Shown here in pieces: positions 1 to 7,725 of a DNA stretch of 64,000 nt (its first letter is position 1; the number at the start of each line of letters is the position of its first letter). The notes under the pieces are model-generated. The model saw only the letters and a program-made list of their open reading frames with translations. It was not told where the DNA came from and ran no database searches. Origin of the DNA: JAVBNN01 sp031551525 (GTDB lineage Bacteria; Bacillota; Negativicutes; Acidaminococcales; JAISLQ01); assembly GCA_031551525.1 (NCBI GenBank), contig JAVBNN010000023.1:56862-120861 (forward strand). Reading direction: 5' to 3'. A program made the position numbers and the translations under genes.

Positions 1-100
1 GCTATAATATACCATAATTTCCGGCTCTTATGCTACTGCGCCCAGGAAGTGTTGCTCCAGGGGCTGCCGGTGTCCTTTGGCAAGGTATCGCCTACTTGTT

Positions 101-238
101 TCAATGTCTTTCGCCCAAAACCGTCCAGTCCGTGTCGCTCTTTTGTGCGGCGCCGACGATGCTCTCGCCACAGGAAAACCCTTCTTCCCAGCCTTCTTTT
201 ATCGGATCTATAAGCATTTCTTTAATACACTTGAACAC
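101..238 (-). CDS. possible small protein, 45 aa
   Basis: A GTG-started frame of 45 codons follows AAGGAG with a 6-base spacer, a better ribosome site than most here. It lies 35 bases past the stop of the PLP enzyme gene, so it could be its distal operon partner. The product is soluble-looking and acidic with two cysteines absent of any clear metal motif. I do not recognise the family. It may instead be the start of a decayed gene, since other frames stay open beyond its stop. Bases 1-100 show nothing else I can support. Confidence 0.35.
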   Translation of the reverse strand: MFKCIKEMLIDPIKEGWEEGFSCGESIVGAAQKSDTDWTVLGERH

Positions 239-273
239 AGCAAGCTCCTTTTGCTGGCAGTAAAACTAAAAAA

Positions 274-1359
274 TCACTTTTCGCTTTTCAAACCCGCGCC
301 GCACAGCGGTATGAGCGAATCGCCCGGCAAATCATGCTCTTTTATGTAATCAAGATAGGCGGCATAGGTCGCTGCAGTAGTATGTTCGACAAATAATCCG
401 CTCTTTGCCAACTCGTCACGGGCACACAATATGCCCTCCTCCGGCACCAATATCACCTTGCATTCGCCCGGATATTCGCCGCTCAATATTTGCGCGCCGC
501 GCATAGGACGGCCTATCGCGATCCCTTCGGCAAGCGTGTCCAGCGGCGCCACTTCGCGCGGCTTACCTTCCGCCGCATAAAGCGGCGCACAATGGGCGCT
601 CTGCACCATGAATATTTTGGGTAACCGCTCTATCACATCAGCCCGCAAGAGATCCATCAGGGCAATCTGGCAGCCCAGCAGCAGCGTACCGTTGCCCACC
701 GGGATGAAAAGATTGTCCGGGATGCGACCCAACTGTTCAAATACTTCGTAAATGTAGGTTTTTGTTCCCTGGTAAAAAAACGGATTAAAAACATGGCTGG
801 CATAATACAGCCCCTGCTCTATCACTTTTTGTCGGCAGGCGTCCGCGGTTTCGTCGCGAGTGCCGGCAAATACCGTGACCGTCGCCCCGTGTGACTTTAT
901 CATTTCGATTTTTTTCGGCGAAGTGCCCCGCGGAACGAATATTTCGCACTCTATGCCGGCGCGCGCCGCGTAGGCCGCGATGGAGTTTCCTGCGTTGCCG
1001 CTCGAATCTTGCAAAATCTTTTTTACGCCGATCGTTTTACACAGCCAGATAAGCATAGCCGCTCCGCGGTCTTTAAACGACAGTGTCGGCATGGCATAAT
1101 CAAGTTTAAGATAAAGCTCTTTTTTATAAGGCACCAGGCTGGTCACGCCTTCGCCCAGCGTTATATCCCGCCACAATTCATTTTCCAGAGGAAAAAACGC
1201 CCGGTAGCGAAAAATATTGAACTCCTTCTGGTCAATAAAAGACAAATCAAACTCCGGTGGCGCAAAATCCAGGTTGTAAAGACCGCCACAGGAACAACAA
1301 TAATCAAAGGTGTCGATGGATACGCTCTTGCCGCAACCGGTACAAACAAATTTTGTCAT
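274..1359 (-). CDS. threonine synthase-like PLP enzyme
   Basis: A 361-residue fold-type II pyridoxal-phosphate enzyme of the threonine synthase group (COG0498), cytosolic. The N-terminus holds a rubredoxin-like pair of cysteine knuckles (CTGC near residue 6, CCSCGG near 21), common in one threonine synthase subgroup. The PLP lysine is K96 in LSFKDRGA, the phosphate-binding loop is SSGNAGNS (119-126), and PVGNGTLLLG and PLCGAGLKS are the later cofactor motifs. Threonine synthase converts phosphohomoserine to threonine; related enzymes use other substrates, and no hom or thrB gene is adjacent, so the substrate is not certain. The ATG start follows GGAGGG and a near-perfect promoter lies just upstream. 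Confidence 0.8.
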   Translation of the reverse strand: MTKFVCTGCGKSVSIDTFDYCCSCGGLYNLDFAPPEFDLSFIDQKEFNIFRYRAFFPLENELWRDITLGEGVTSLVPYKKELYLKLDYAMPTLSFKDRGAAMLIWLCKTIGVKKILQDSSGNAGNSIAAYAARAGIECEIFVPRGTSPKKIEMIKSHGATVTVFAGTRDETADACRQKVIEQGLYYASHVFNPFFYQGTKTYIYEVFEQLGRIPDNLFIPVGNGTLLLGCQIALMDLLRADVIERLPKIFMVQSAHCAPLYAAEGKPREVAPLDTLAEGIAIGRPMRGAQILSGEYPGECKVILVPEEGILCARDELAKSGLFVEHTTAATYAAYLDYIKEHDLPGDSLIPLCGAGLKSEK

Positions 1360-1390
1360 GATACACCCTCCGCAAACAGTTTATACTATT

Positions 1391-1419
1391 ATTATACTGG
1401 ATGGAAAAATAGCTGGCAA
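1391..1419 (-). promoter_or_regulatory. sigma-70 type promoter of PLP enzyme gene
   Basis: On the minus strand TTGCCA and TATAAT are separated by exactly 17 bases. The predicted start of transcription is near 1384, 25 bases before the ATG of the PLP enzyme gene. Confidence 0.7.
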
Positions 1420-1440
1420 AAAAAATCGCCAATAATACAA

Positions 1441-1466
1441 AACAGGCTGCTTATTTACAGCCTGTT
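1441..1466 (-). terminator. hairpin, likely terminator of decayed upstream gene
   Basis: A perfect 9-bp stem (AACAGGCTG with CAGCCTGTT) around an 8-base loop. It lies upstream of the PLP enzyme promoter, so it does not serve that gene. It best fits the original terminator of the membrane-protein remnant at 1516-1671, read on the same strand. The T-rich tail is weak on both strands. Confidence 0.45.
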
Positions 1467-1515
1467 CTTTGCTTGAAGTCCCCGGGCAGCTGTTTAAAAG
1501 ATACACACCGCATAA

Positions 1516-1671
1516 TCAGCCGACCGATAGCCATAGCAAAAACTTGTAATATACTAGCATGAACACGCCAAACAGCAAGACCGCGGGCAGCGTTTTCGCA
1601 CCACTTCACCCGGAGCCAGACACACAGGCGCCAGCGATAGCAATATCATTTTCCCCTTGACTCGGGGTCGG
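1516..1671 (-). pseudogene. C-terminal remnant of a membrane permease
   Basis: On the minus strand the last 26 codons before a TGA read as a hydrophobic tail (KTLPAVLLFGVFMLVYYKF then LLWLSVG). Upstream, another frame reads ENDIAIAGACVSGSG, which resembles the last loop of lactate-permease-like carriers. The two parts join only if one base is added to an A-run, and no start codon or full-length frame remains. A hairpin follows it. I infer a deleted transporter gene of which only the 3' end survives; the family is a guess. Confidence 0.35.
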
Positions 1672-1687
1672 CTACAGGCCTTATACT
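1657..1687 (+). promoter_or_regulatory. candidate promoter of aldo/keto reductase gene
   Basis: TTGACT is followed after 19 bases by TATACT, or slightly further by TATAAA. The -35 is good and the spacing is long. It lies about 40 bases before the start codon. Confidence 0.45.
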
Positions 1688-1725
1688 ATAAATAAGAGCA
1701 TAAATATTGAAGAAGGGTTGATAGC

Positions 1726-2865
1726 ATGACTAAAAAATTGGGCTTTGGCTGTATGCGGCTGCCGCTCCTGGACACAAAAGACCCGACGTCTTTTGATATG
1801 CCGCTTTTGGAAAAAATGACAGACACCTTTATTGAAAAAGGCTTTACCTATTTTGACACCGCTTATCCTTATCACGCCTTCAAAAGCGAAGACGCGGTGC
1901 GGGAAGCGCTGGTAAAACGGCACCCGCGCAACGCTTTTCAGCTGGCGGACAAAATGCCTGTGCGCATGTTAAACAGCAAAGAGGATCTCGACATCATCTT
2001 TCAGGAACAGCTGCAAAAATGCGGTGTGGATTTTTTCGATTATTATCTTTTGCACAACCTGGGACAAAATTCTTACGTGCAGGTGAAACAATACGAATGC
2101 TTCGATTTCATCCGGCGCAAAAAAATAGAGGGCAAAGTACACTATATCGGCTTTTCCTTTCACGATACGCCCGAACTATTGGACGAAATACTCTCTACCC
2201 AACCGGGGCTTGATTTCGTGCAGTTGCAGATCAACTACATCGACTGGGAAAACCCCAACATCCAGTCCCGGCGCTGCTATGAAACAGCACGAAAACACAA
2301 CTTGCCCATCATTGTCATGGAGCCGGTCAAGGGCGGCAGCCTTGCCACATTGCCATCCGAAGCGGAAAATCTGCTGCGCACCTGCAATGCGGAGGCATCG
2401 CCCGCTTCCTGGGCCATTCGCTTTGCCGCCAGTTTAAAAGGCGTATGCATGGTGTTAAGCGGCATGAGCAGCCTCGATCAGGTATTGGACAACACTTCTT
2501 ACATGACAGACTTTTATCCCCTCTGCGAAGAAGAAATAAGCATCATAGAAGAGACGGCTGCAGTCATCAATGCCAATATCGCCGTCCCCTGCACCGTCTG
2601 CCGCTACTGTGAGCGCGTGTGCCCACAAAACATCGCCATACCAGACTATTTTTCGCTTTACAACAACGCCAAACGCACATCGGTCGGCAGCCAGTTCGTC
2701 TACTATCTCAACATTGCAACGCAACGCGGAAAAGCCGGCGACTGCATAGCCTGCCGCCGCTGCCTGGGCGAATGTCCGCAACATATAAGTATAATCGCGG
2801 CACTTGAAAAAGTATCCGCCATGTTTGACAATAGGTCCCTGCCAGGCCGACCTGTGAAAGAATGA
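1726..2865 (+). CDS. aldo/keto reductase with C-terminal 4Fe-4S motifs
   Basis: A 379-residue protein of the COG1453 type: an aldo/keto reductase barrel fused to a ferredoxin-like tail. The catalytic tetrad is visible as D44, Y47, K76 and H110 (FDTAY, ADKMP, LLHNL). Two cysteine clusters follow, CTVCRYCERVCP (289-300) and CIACRRCLGECP (340-351), each fit to bind a 4Fe-4S cluster. The family probably passes electrons between ferredoxin and a carbonyl substrate in anaerobes; the substrate is unknown. A GAAGGG ribosome site precedes the ATG, and a strong hairpin terminator follows, so the gene is probably monocistronic. Confidence 0.85.
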   Translation: MTKKLGFGCMRLPLLDTKDPTSFDMPLLEKMTDTFIEKGFTYFDTAYPYHAFKSEDAVREALVKRHPRNAFQLADKMPVRMLNSKEDLDIIFQEQLQKCGVDFFDYYLLHNLGQNSYVQVKQYECFDFIRRKKIEGKVHYIGFSFHDTPELLDEILSTQPGLDFVQLQINYIDWENPNIQSRRCYETARKHNLPIIVMEPVKGGSLATLPSEAENLLRTCNAEASPASWAIRFAASLKGVCMVLSGMSSLDQVLDNTSYMTDFYPLCEEEISIIEETAAVINANIAVPCTVCRYCERVCPQNIAIPDYFSLYNNAKRTSVGSQFVYYLNIATQRGKAGDCIACRRCLGECPQHISIIAALEKVSAMFDNRSLPGRPVKE

Positions 2866-2935
2866 TTGGCCGTGCATCGGACCGATACCAAGAGTATGAC
2901 GTCACCCGTACGAAAATACGCTGTAAAGAACATGA

Positions 2936-2968
2936 AAAAGCCTTCCGGCATAATGCCGAAAGGCTTTT
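2936..2968. terminator. bidirectional intrinsic terminator
   Basis: AAAAGCCTTCCGGCA pairs with TGCCGAAAGGCTTTT (one mismatch) around TAA, with A and T runs on the two sides. It can end the reductase transcript and, on the other strand, transcripts from the tRNA locus. Confidence 0.8.
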
Positions 2969-2977
2969 ACTTTTACA

Positions 2978-3023
2978 TGGAGCCACCAACAGGAATTGAA
3001 CCTGCGACCCACGCATTACGAAT
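2978..3023 (-). pseudogene. tRNA-Thr 3' half left at prophage left end
   Basis: Read on the minus strand this is the anticodon-loop-to-CCA part of a tRNA-Thr: variable loop GGGTC, T arm GCAGG-TTCAATT-CCTGT with full pairing, acceptor strand TGGTGGC, U73 and an encoded CCA. It is the authentic chromosomal 3' half, cut off from its 5' half (now at 49740-49782) by prophage insertion. It has no 5' partner and cannot make a tRNA. Confidence 0.85.
3011..3023. other. attL core
   Basis: ACGCATTACGAAT, identical to 49740-49752. It covers the anticodon stem-loop of the tRNA-Thr gene. To its left the sequence is tRNA 3' half; to its right homology with the tRNA stops. Confidence 0.85.
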
Positions 3024-3115
3024 TTGCTCAAAAAACCTATATTTACGCGTGGTTACGGCATTTATCATTTTTTATCGGTTGCGAAAAAAGGCTTGAAATC
3101 GAGGTCGAATTTTCC

Positions 3116-3137
3116 GGTTGCACACCGGTTGCACACC
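3116..3137 (+). repeat. tandem integrase arm-type sites, left arm
   Basis: Two abutting copies of GGTTGCACACC (3116-3126, 3127-3137). The same motif occurs twice next to the right attachment site. In the circular phage these would flank the core on both sides, as integrase arm sites do. Confidence 0.6.
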
Positions 3138-3146
3138 AAAAAAATT

Positions 3147-3578
3147 TCACCTCACCGCCGCATACACCGCCGCCCCGGCTACCAGCCAGGCAATATTGCG
3201 CTGTTGCCTAACTACCCGGACTTTTCGCTTCATTTCTTTTTCGTACTGTACTAAGGATTGATTTGCCCTCTCCAATAAGGCTTTGGACGTCGCCAAGTCT
3301 AGCCTGGCCTTGGTTATTTCGTTCCTGTACGTCACTAAGTCCTGCTGCAACTGTTCTAAGGCCTGTTGATATTGCAGTACTTTTGCCTGCTGCTCCGTCA
3401 AGTCCTGATTGGACGCTGTCAAGTTTGCCATCAGCTGACTGTTGTGCGTCTCGAGCTGAATGAATATCTCTTCCAACCGTACCAGTTCCGCCTCCGTCAC
3501 TTCGTAAGACTGGGCCAAGCAAGGCCCAGCCCACAAGAAGAAGGATAATACCAGCAATAACAAGATACGTCTTTTCAA
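3147..3578 (-). CDS. spanin-like coiled-coil protein
   Basis: 143 residues starting at TTG after an AGGGGG ribosome site. The N-terminus is a signal peptide (MKRRILLLLVLSFFLWAGPC) with a cysteine at 20, although the lipobox is poor because proline is at -1. Residues 28-115 form a long heptad-rich coiled coil, and the C-terminus is hydrophobic (IAWLVAGAAVYAAV). A secreted N-terminus, coiled coil and C-terminal membrane segment match a single-chain spanin, which joins the outer and inner membranes at the end of lysis. It is the last late gene, after endolysin and holin. It overlaps another frame at 3208-3600 almost fully. Confidence 0.6.
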   Translation of the reverse strand: MKRRILLLLVLSFFLWAGPCLAQSYEVTEAELVRLEEIFIQLETHNSQLMANLTASNQDLTEQQAKVLQYQQALEQLQQDLVTYRNEITKARLDLATSKALLERANQSLVQYEKEMKRKVRVVRQQRNIAWLVAGAAVYAAVR

Positions 3579-3600
3579 TTTGCTTTCCCCCTATCTCCAT
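3208..3600 (-). CDS. membrane protein overlapping the spanin gene
   Basis: 130 residues, ATG start with GAGG about ten bases upstream, in a different frame from the 3147-3578 gene and starting 22 bases before it. It has one N-terminal membrane segment (TYLVIAGIILLLVGWALLG) followed by a glycine-rich linker and a repeat-rich helical periplasmic part with many DVQ and GL repeats. That is the shape of an inner-membrane spanin (Rz). Nested Rz/Rz1 gene pairs are well known, so both frames may be used; if only one is real, I favour the coiled-coil frame. Confidence 0.5.
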   Translation of the reverse strand: MEIGGKQIEKTYLVIAGIILLLVGWALLGPVLRSDGGGTGTVGRDIHSARDAQQSADGKLDSVQSGLDGAAGKSTAISTGLRTVAAGLSDVQERNNQGQARLGDVQSLIGEGKSILSTVRKRNEAKSPGS

Positions 3601-3612
3601 AAAATCACCGCC

Positions 3613-4272
3613 TCACAGCATGGCCAGCAGATCTTTTTTCTCGTTTATAAAACGATCACGCAGGCCATTTTTGACAACATCTTCGCTGCCACAGGTCCAG
3701 CGTTCCGGATCCCGCCAAACGCCGTTACCGCGATAGGTAGCAATCTCACAGCAGTAGCGCAAAAAGTTGTAGACGCCGGATATAAGCATTTCGTCAAAAT
3801 TCGGCGCGTCAATATAGGACAGGTTAAGGTAGCCTGGTTGCTTAAACCGCATGCCCTTTAAAAACAATTCCGGTACCCACCCGGGGCCGTAATGCACGGC
3901 GCGGGAAAACACCATTTCCTTTACCGCGCCCGAGTGTTTGGCCACATCAAAATTGTGCTGGCGCAACAACTCTACCGCCGGATCGTAGTACATTTTTTGT
4001 GCGTACTCGTGCTGTAAGGCGAGAAATTCATCAGGGGCATTTCCCGCTATATGCCGCCACAAGTCGGAAAAGGCCGGTGTCCCGGGATGAAGATCGGCCA
4101 ATAAACTGCCGAAAGAATGTTGTCTGTCCAGTAACCAATCGACAAAATCGTCCGCCACCGAAACAATAAACTGGTGAGCGCCGTAAGATATTCCACCCAG
4201 GTCACCAACGCCGGTCGATACCGCGCCAGGCCGGTTGCCGCTCTCATATTTCCCTGAAACACTACCTAACAT
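3613..4272 (-). CDS. endolysin-type peptidoglycan hydrolase
   Basis: 219 residues, no signal peptide, so export would depend on the holin. The N-terminus KYESGNRPGAVSTG then GDLGGISYGAHQF matches a lysozyme-like group found in phage lysis genes and VgrG-linked hydrolases; E10 is the probable catalytic acid. The rest is helical with no cell-wall-binding repeat. It overlaps the holin gene by 11 bases and precedes the spanin-like gene, a standard lysis cassette. The glycosidase call is by family memory; cleavage specificity is unknown. Confidence 0.65.
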   Translation of the reverse strand: MLGSVSGKYESGNRPGAVSTGVGDLGGISYGAHQFIVSVADDFVDWLLDRQHSFGSLLADLHPGTPAFSDLWRHIAGNAPDEFLALQHEYAQKMYYDPAVELLRQHNFDVAKHSGAVKEMVFSRAVHYGPGWVPELFLKGMRFKQPGYLNLSYIDAPNFDEMLISGVYNFLRYCCEIATYRGNGVWRDPERWTCGSEDVVKNGLRDRFINEKKDLLAML

Positions 4273-4792
4273 CGCGCCGCCCTCCTCGCTTTATTTTTAC
4301 CAAATCCAGTAAATCCCCCGCCTGTTCTACGCCCGCCTCTTGCATGTTTTCTAGTATCGACATAGCCTCCGACGCCCCCATGTAGGCGACAAATAGTTTT
4401 ACAAAATATTGCGGCTCACCCAGCTCAAATAGCTTTGTATCAAGCGTGGCCGCCACTAGACACATCAGCGTATACCAGATAAACTTCCCGGCAAAGCGGT
4501 GTTTCATCGGACCGCTTTGTATATAGCCCGCCTTGCGCGCCTTACGCATATTCCAGACACAGGCGGCCAAGCCCTTTTCCGCAGCCTCGCAGTCGTCGAG
4601 ATATTGACGCGTCAGGGCGATCCAGCGCGTAATGAGATCGAACACCACCAAAATGACAAACAGCAGCAGCAGTTTGGTCGGCTTGGCGGCCAGCGCGGCC
4701 ACCAAAAAAGACGCCGCCAGTTTGACCGGCCAGGCGTCTGCAAGTGTATGCATTACTTTGATGATTGATAAGTACAGTTCTTGGATGTTCAA
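4262..4792 (-). CDS. phage holin
   Basis: 176 residues with hydrophobic segments near 24-35, 41-58, 110-120 and 130-140 and charged ends. It matches the phi29/TcdE-like holin family (phage_holin_4). Holins assemble holes in the inner membrane that release endolysin. The gene overlaps the tail-fibre accessory gene upstream by 4 bases and the endolysin gene downstream by 11, so translation is likely coupled. A distinguishing charged loop (residues 65-100) is longer than in the shortest family members. Confidence 0.75.
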   Translation of the reverse strand: MNIQELYLSIIKVMHTLADAWPVKLAASFLVAALAAKPTKLLLLFVILVVFDLITRWIALTRQYLDDCEAAEKGLAACVWNMRKARKAGYIQSGPMKHRFAGKFIWYTLMCLVAATLDTKLFELGEPQYFVKLFVAYMGASEAMSILENMQEAGVEQAGDLLDLVKIKRGGRRDVR

Positions 4793-5265
4793 TTACCGCC
4801 ACCTTCTTCCCCCGGCCATACCAGCACCGGCAGCTCGGCAACAAGCTCGTCTACCGTAGGTATGCCCCGCAGTCCGGCCATGACTTCATCAAGTATTTCA
4901 TAGCACTTGGCCCAGGTAGCGTCACGCATTTCTACGCCGCGCTGCCCCTCGGCGGCAAATCTGGGATTGGTGCTGGTAGCGTAGGTGCAAAGGGCAAGAA
5001 CGTTGTCATAATTGCGCGTCCTGGCCCATGCGTCAAGGTGGCGTTGTACTGCCGTCGTCAATTGTGCCAGTATTTGTTCAGGTGCAGGAGGCAATACCGG
5101 CTTTAGTGTAATTACTCCATCAATCAACACAATATCTGTAATATCATAATCATCTAAGGATTCCACCACAATCTCCCCGCGTGTATTCAAGTCGTCTGTG
5201 TTCGGCGCATATGCGGTTTTTGCAATGCAATCCTTATTATTTGCAAAAATATACAACATTTTCAA
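4789..5265 (-). CDS. tail fibre accessory protein
   Basis: 158 residues directly downstream of a tail fibre gene. The C-terminal half has the pattern HLDAWARTRNYDNVLALCTY then FAAEGQ and WAKCYEILDEV, which recurs in proteins encoded after phage tail fibres (DUF4376-like) and is thought to act in fibre assembly or as a fibre tip domain. The N-terminal half is beta-rich. The start ATG lies 7 bases after the fibre stop codon. Function is inferred from position and motif. Confidence 0.6.
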   Translation of the reverse strand: MKMLYIFANNKDCIAKTAYAPNTDDLNTRGEIVVESLDDYDITDIVLIDGVITLKPVLPPAPEQILAQLTTAVQRHLDAWARTRNYDNVLALCTYATSTNPRFAAEGQRGVEMRDATWAKCYEILDEVMAGLRGIPTVDELVAELPVLVWPGEEGGGN

Positions 5266-5271
5266 TCCCTC

Positions 5272-6495
5272 CTATTTCACGCCTACGCAAAGATATTGAG
5301 CAGTAGTATTTAAAGTTGTAAGTCCCTCATTACCTTGGCATATGATTTGTGCAGTCACCACACCCGTAGTTTGTACCACACTGCACCTTCCCGCTACAAC
5401 AGCATTTCCCCCTGCAGTGGTCTCGTAGCTATTCAGCCACACCGCACACATACACTGCGTCCTAGTGTAACCACTGGGCAAAGGTATTGTTCCACCATGA
5501 GAAATAGTGCCGCTCGTTACAACAGTCGTGTTTCCCCCGGCGGCGGCATAAGCCGCTATAGCCGCGCGAACAAAAGCCGTGGTGGCTATCTGCGTACTAT
5601 TGGTAGCCGTAGCCGCCGTCGGCGCGGTCGGTGTGCCCGTCAATGCAGGAGAGGCCAGATTCGCCTTGGCCGCCAGCGCTGTGTTCATGTCCGCAGTATT
5701 CGCTTTACCACTAACCGCTCCGGTAACAAAAGCCGTCGTCGCCAGTTGTGTAGTATTCACTCCCGCCGCTGCGGTCGGCGCGGTCGGTGCGCCTGTAAAT
5801 GCGGGGCTGGCCAGGTTGGCTTTTGTTGCCATATTCGCCTGCACAAAGGCAGTGGTAGCCAACTGCGTATTGCTGGTAGCCGTAGCCGCCGTCGGCGCCG
5901 TTGGCGTACCGGTCAAGGCCGGACTAGCCAGATTTGCCTTGGCCGCCAGCGCGGCGTTCACACCATTGGCCAGATCATAAGCCGTTTTCACCGCCTTTGA
6001 ACTGGCAGCAGTGTTGCTGTCAGCGCTCGTCACGCTGTCCGAAAGCGGCGGCGTATCGCCCTTATCACCCTTCGCCCCGGCCGGACCAGTTGCGCCGGTC
6101 GCCCCCTGAATACCCTGCGCGCCTTTGGCCCCGGTAGCGCCAGTTGCGCCCGTATCGCCTTTAGGCCCTTGCAGCCCCTGCGGCCCTTGCGCCCCGCTGT
6201 CACCCTTTGCCCCGGTTGCCCCGGCCGGGCCGGTCGCACCTACGGGGCCTTGCGCTCCGTTAACGCCGTCCGCCCCGCGCAGGCCTTGTATACCCTCTTG
6301 CCCTTGTACTCCGGCTGGGCCCCGCTCGCCGGTCATTACCGGCAGAGCCGTGAACGGCGTCACACCGTCACCCAGTTTAAAATATGGATTGGGCCCGTCC
6401 GTAACCATGCCCAGTTCCCCTTTTAGCAGCACCGGATCGTACAGTTGCCAGTTCGCCAGCGTATCGCGCCGAAATTGTATTTGCATTAAAGACAT
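5272..6495 (-). CDS. tail fibre with collagen-like stalk
   Basis: 407 residues in three parts. Residues 1-58 (QIQFRRDTLANWQ, GELGMVTDG, FKLGDGVTPFTALP) form the virion-attachment domain seen in many fibre proteins and in the Mtd N-terminus. Residues 60-150 are about 30 Gly-X-Y triplets, a trimerising collagen-like stalk. Then come three copies of a 33-40 residue repeat (ANLASPALTGTPTAPTA, TTAFV) and a beta-rich tip with several cysteines. It would bind the host surface. No reverse transcriptase or template repeat is nearby. Follows the other fibre gene by 14 bases. Confidence 0.8.
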   Translation of the reverse strand: MSLMQIQFRRDTLANWQLYDPVLLKGELGMVTDGPNPYFKLGDGVTPFTALPVMTGERGPAGVQGQEGIQGLRGADGVNGAQGPVGATGPAGATGAKGDSGAQGPQGLQGPKGDTGATGATGAKGAQGIQGATGATGPAGAKGDKGDTPPLSDSVTSADSNTAASSKAVKTAYDLANGVNAALAAKANLASPALTGTPTAPTAATATSNTQLATTAFVQANMATKANLASPAFTGAPTAPTAAAGVNTTQLATTAFVTGAVSGKANTADMNTALAAKANLASPALTGTPTAPTAATATNSTQIATTAFVRAAIAAYAAAGGNTTVVTSGTISHGGTIPLPSGYTRTQCMCAVWLNSYETTAGGNAVVAGRCSVVQTTGVVTAQIICQGNEGLTTLNTTAQYLCVGVK

Positions 6496-6509
6496 ACTTT
6501 ATTTCCCCC

Positions 6510-7637
6510 TCACATAAAATCCGACGCCGTACCGGCGTCTATAACATCTACCTGCGTCTGATAAGCCCCGCCGCAATCAATAAGCCCCGTAACCGGAGGC
6601 TGTCCGGGCGGCCCCGGCTCTCCCCGGTCGCCCTTGTCACCCTTTATTCCCTGCGCTCCAGTGTCGCCAATCGCGCCCCTTACACCCTGCGGCCCTTGCG
6701 GCCCCTGTGGCCCGGTCGCGCCTATGGAACCGGCGCCTCCCCTTTCTCCCGTCAGCCCTACTGGCCCGGGCGGGCCCTGCTGCCCTTGTGGGCCGGTCGC
6801 GCCGGTAGGCCCGTCCGCACCCTGAACACCCCCATCACCCTGTGTACCCTGCGGGCCGGTCGGACCGGGATCTCCCGGCTGCCCTCGCGGCACGCCAAAC
6901 CATATCATATTGGTCTCCGGGTTGTAGATAGCCGACGGCCAGTCCTCGTGCGACACATCATAAGCGGCAGTAGACAACTTTTCCACATCAAGCGTTTCAT
7001 CCCACAGACCGTTTCTGCGGCCATAAAGCTTCCCGTCTTCCGGCGCGTCCTTTACAGACGCTCCGGCCAACGCTATCGCCTCTCCCGCTATCTCTTTCGC
7101 CGCATCTGCCGTTTGTACCGCATACTCTATCCCGTCCGGGTTCGCCCCGTAGCGCAGCCCTGCGCCGTCATTCGTAACGGCGATACTCGCGCCCGGCTCT
7201 ATAGGCGCCGGCAGCTCGGCATTAAAATCCTCGCTTACCGGAAATACTATAGCCCGGCCGACCTTCTCCCACAGTTGCTGGATCAGCATCGTGAGTTTGT
7301 CCGCCATCTTTTCAATGACTGGGAACGGCCAGCGGTCGCCGAGGTCTACCAGCTGCACCGGCGGCACCTCCCGGTAGAGTACCAGCTTCCAGCCCGGCGG
7401 CAGTACCTCTGGCCGCTCGTTTTCCGGCGACTCCTCGCCCGGCGCATACCCCGGGTAAAACACCGACTTTTTCGCCATATCGACGAAATAATTCTTGGCT
7501 AAAAGTTCCTCTTTCCCCTCCGGGTCTACCAGAAGCACCTTCACATGCTCTCTCTCGTGAAAATCGAACTGGCAGGGGAACTCCACCGCCATCCCGTTGC
7601 CCTGGTAAACCACTTTCGTTAAAGTACCTGGTAACAT
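6510..7637 (-). CDS. T7-type tail fibre N-terminus with collagen-like stalk
   Basis: 375 residues. Residues 1-130 match the T7 tail fibre N-terminal domain that docks onto the podovirus tail (TKVVYQGNG, FPCQFDFHE, VLYREVPP, PFPVIEKMADKLTMLIQQ). A helical region follows, then Gly-X-Y triplets from about 250 to 350 and a short C-terminus. It lacks a receptor-binding tip, so it is probably the adaptor onto which the second fibre (5272-6495) is built. Its start ATG (GTAACATTTT on the plus strand) lies just inside a bracketing terminator, indicating it is first in a separate lysis/fibre unit after an accessory island. Confidence 0.8.
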   Translation of the reverse strand: MLPGTLTKVVYQGNGMAVEFPCQFDFHEREHVKVLLVDPEGKEELLAKNYFVDMAKKSVFYPGYAPGEESPENERPEVLPPGWKLVLYREVPPVQLVDLGDRWPFPVIEKMADKLTMLIQQLWEKVGRAIVFPVSEDFNAELPAPIEPGASIAVTNDGAGLRYGANPDGIEYAVQTADAAKEIAGEAIALAGASVKDAPEDGKLYGRRNGLWDETLDVEKLSTAAYDVSHEDWPSAIYNPETNMIWFGVPRGQPGDPGPTGPQGTQGDGGVQGADGPTGATGPQGQQGPPGPVGLTGERGGAGSIGATGPQGPQGPQGVRGAIGDTGAQGIKGDKGDRGEPGPPGQPPVTGLIDCGGAYQTQVDVIDAGTASDFM

Positions 7638-7675
7638 TTTTTACACCACCCCCTACATTTGAATTTGGGTATAAG

Positions 7676-7707
7676 AAAACCACGTAGGCTAATCCCCACG
7701 TGGTTTT
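7676..7707 (-). terminator. terminator after BRO antirepressor gene
   Basis: AAAACCACGT and ACGTGGTTTT pair around a 12-base loop; on the minus strand the hairpin is followed by TTTTCTTATA. It lies between the antirepressor gene and the fibre gene, so the antirepressor unit ends before the late genes. Confidence 0.75.
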
Positions 7708-7725
7708 GATATTTATTTATGTGGA

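Noticed and set aside
1009..1476. 155-codon plus-strand frame over the PLP enzyme start
   Set aside because: It lies antisense to a clear enzyme gene and crosses its promoter; no ribosome site.
5335..6000. Long plus-strand frames rich in Arg and Gly opposite the tail fibre genes (also 6125-6517 and 6696-7502)
   Set aside because: They are the complement of collagen-like and repeat-coding DNA, have low-complexity composition, no ribosome sites and no family likeness.
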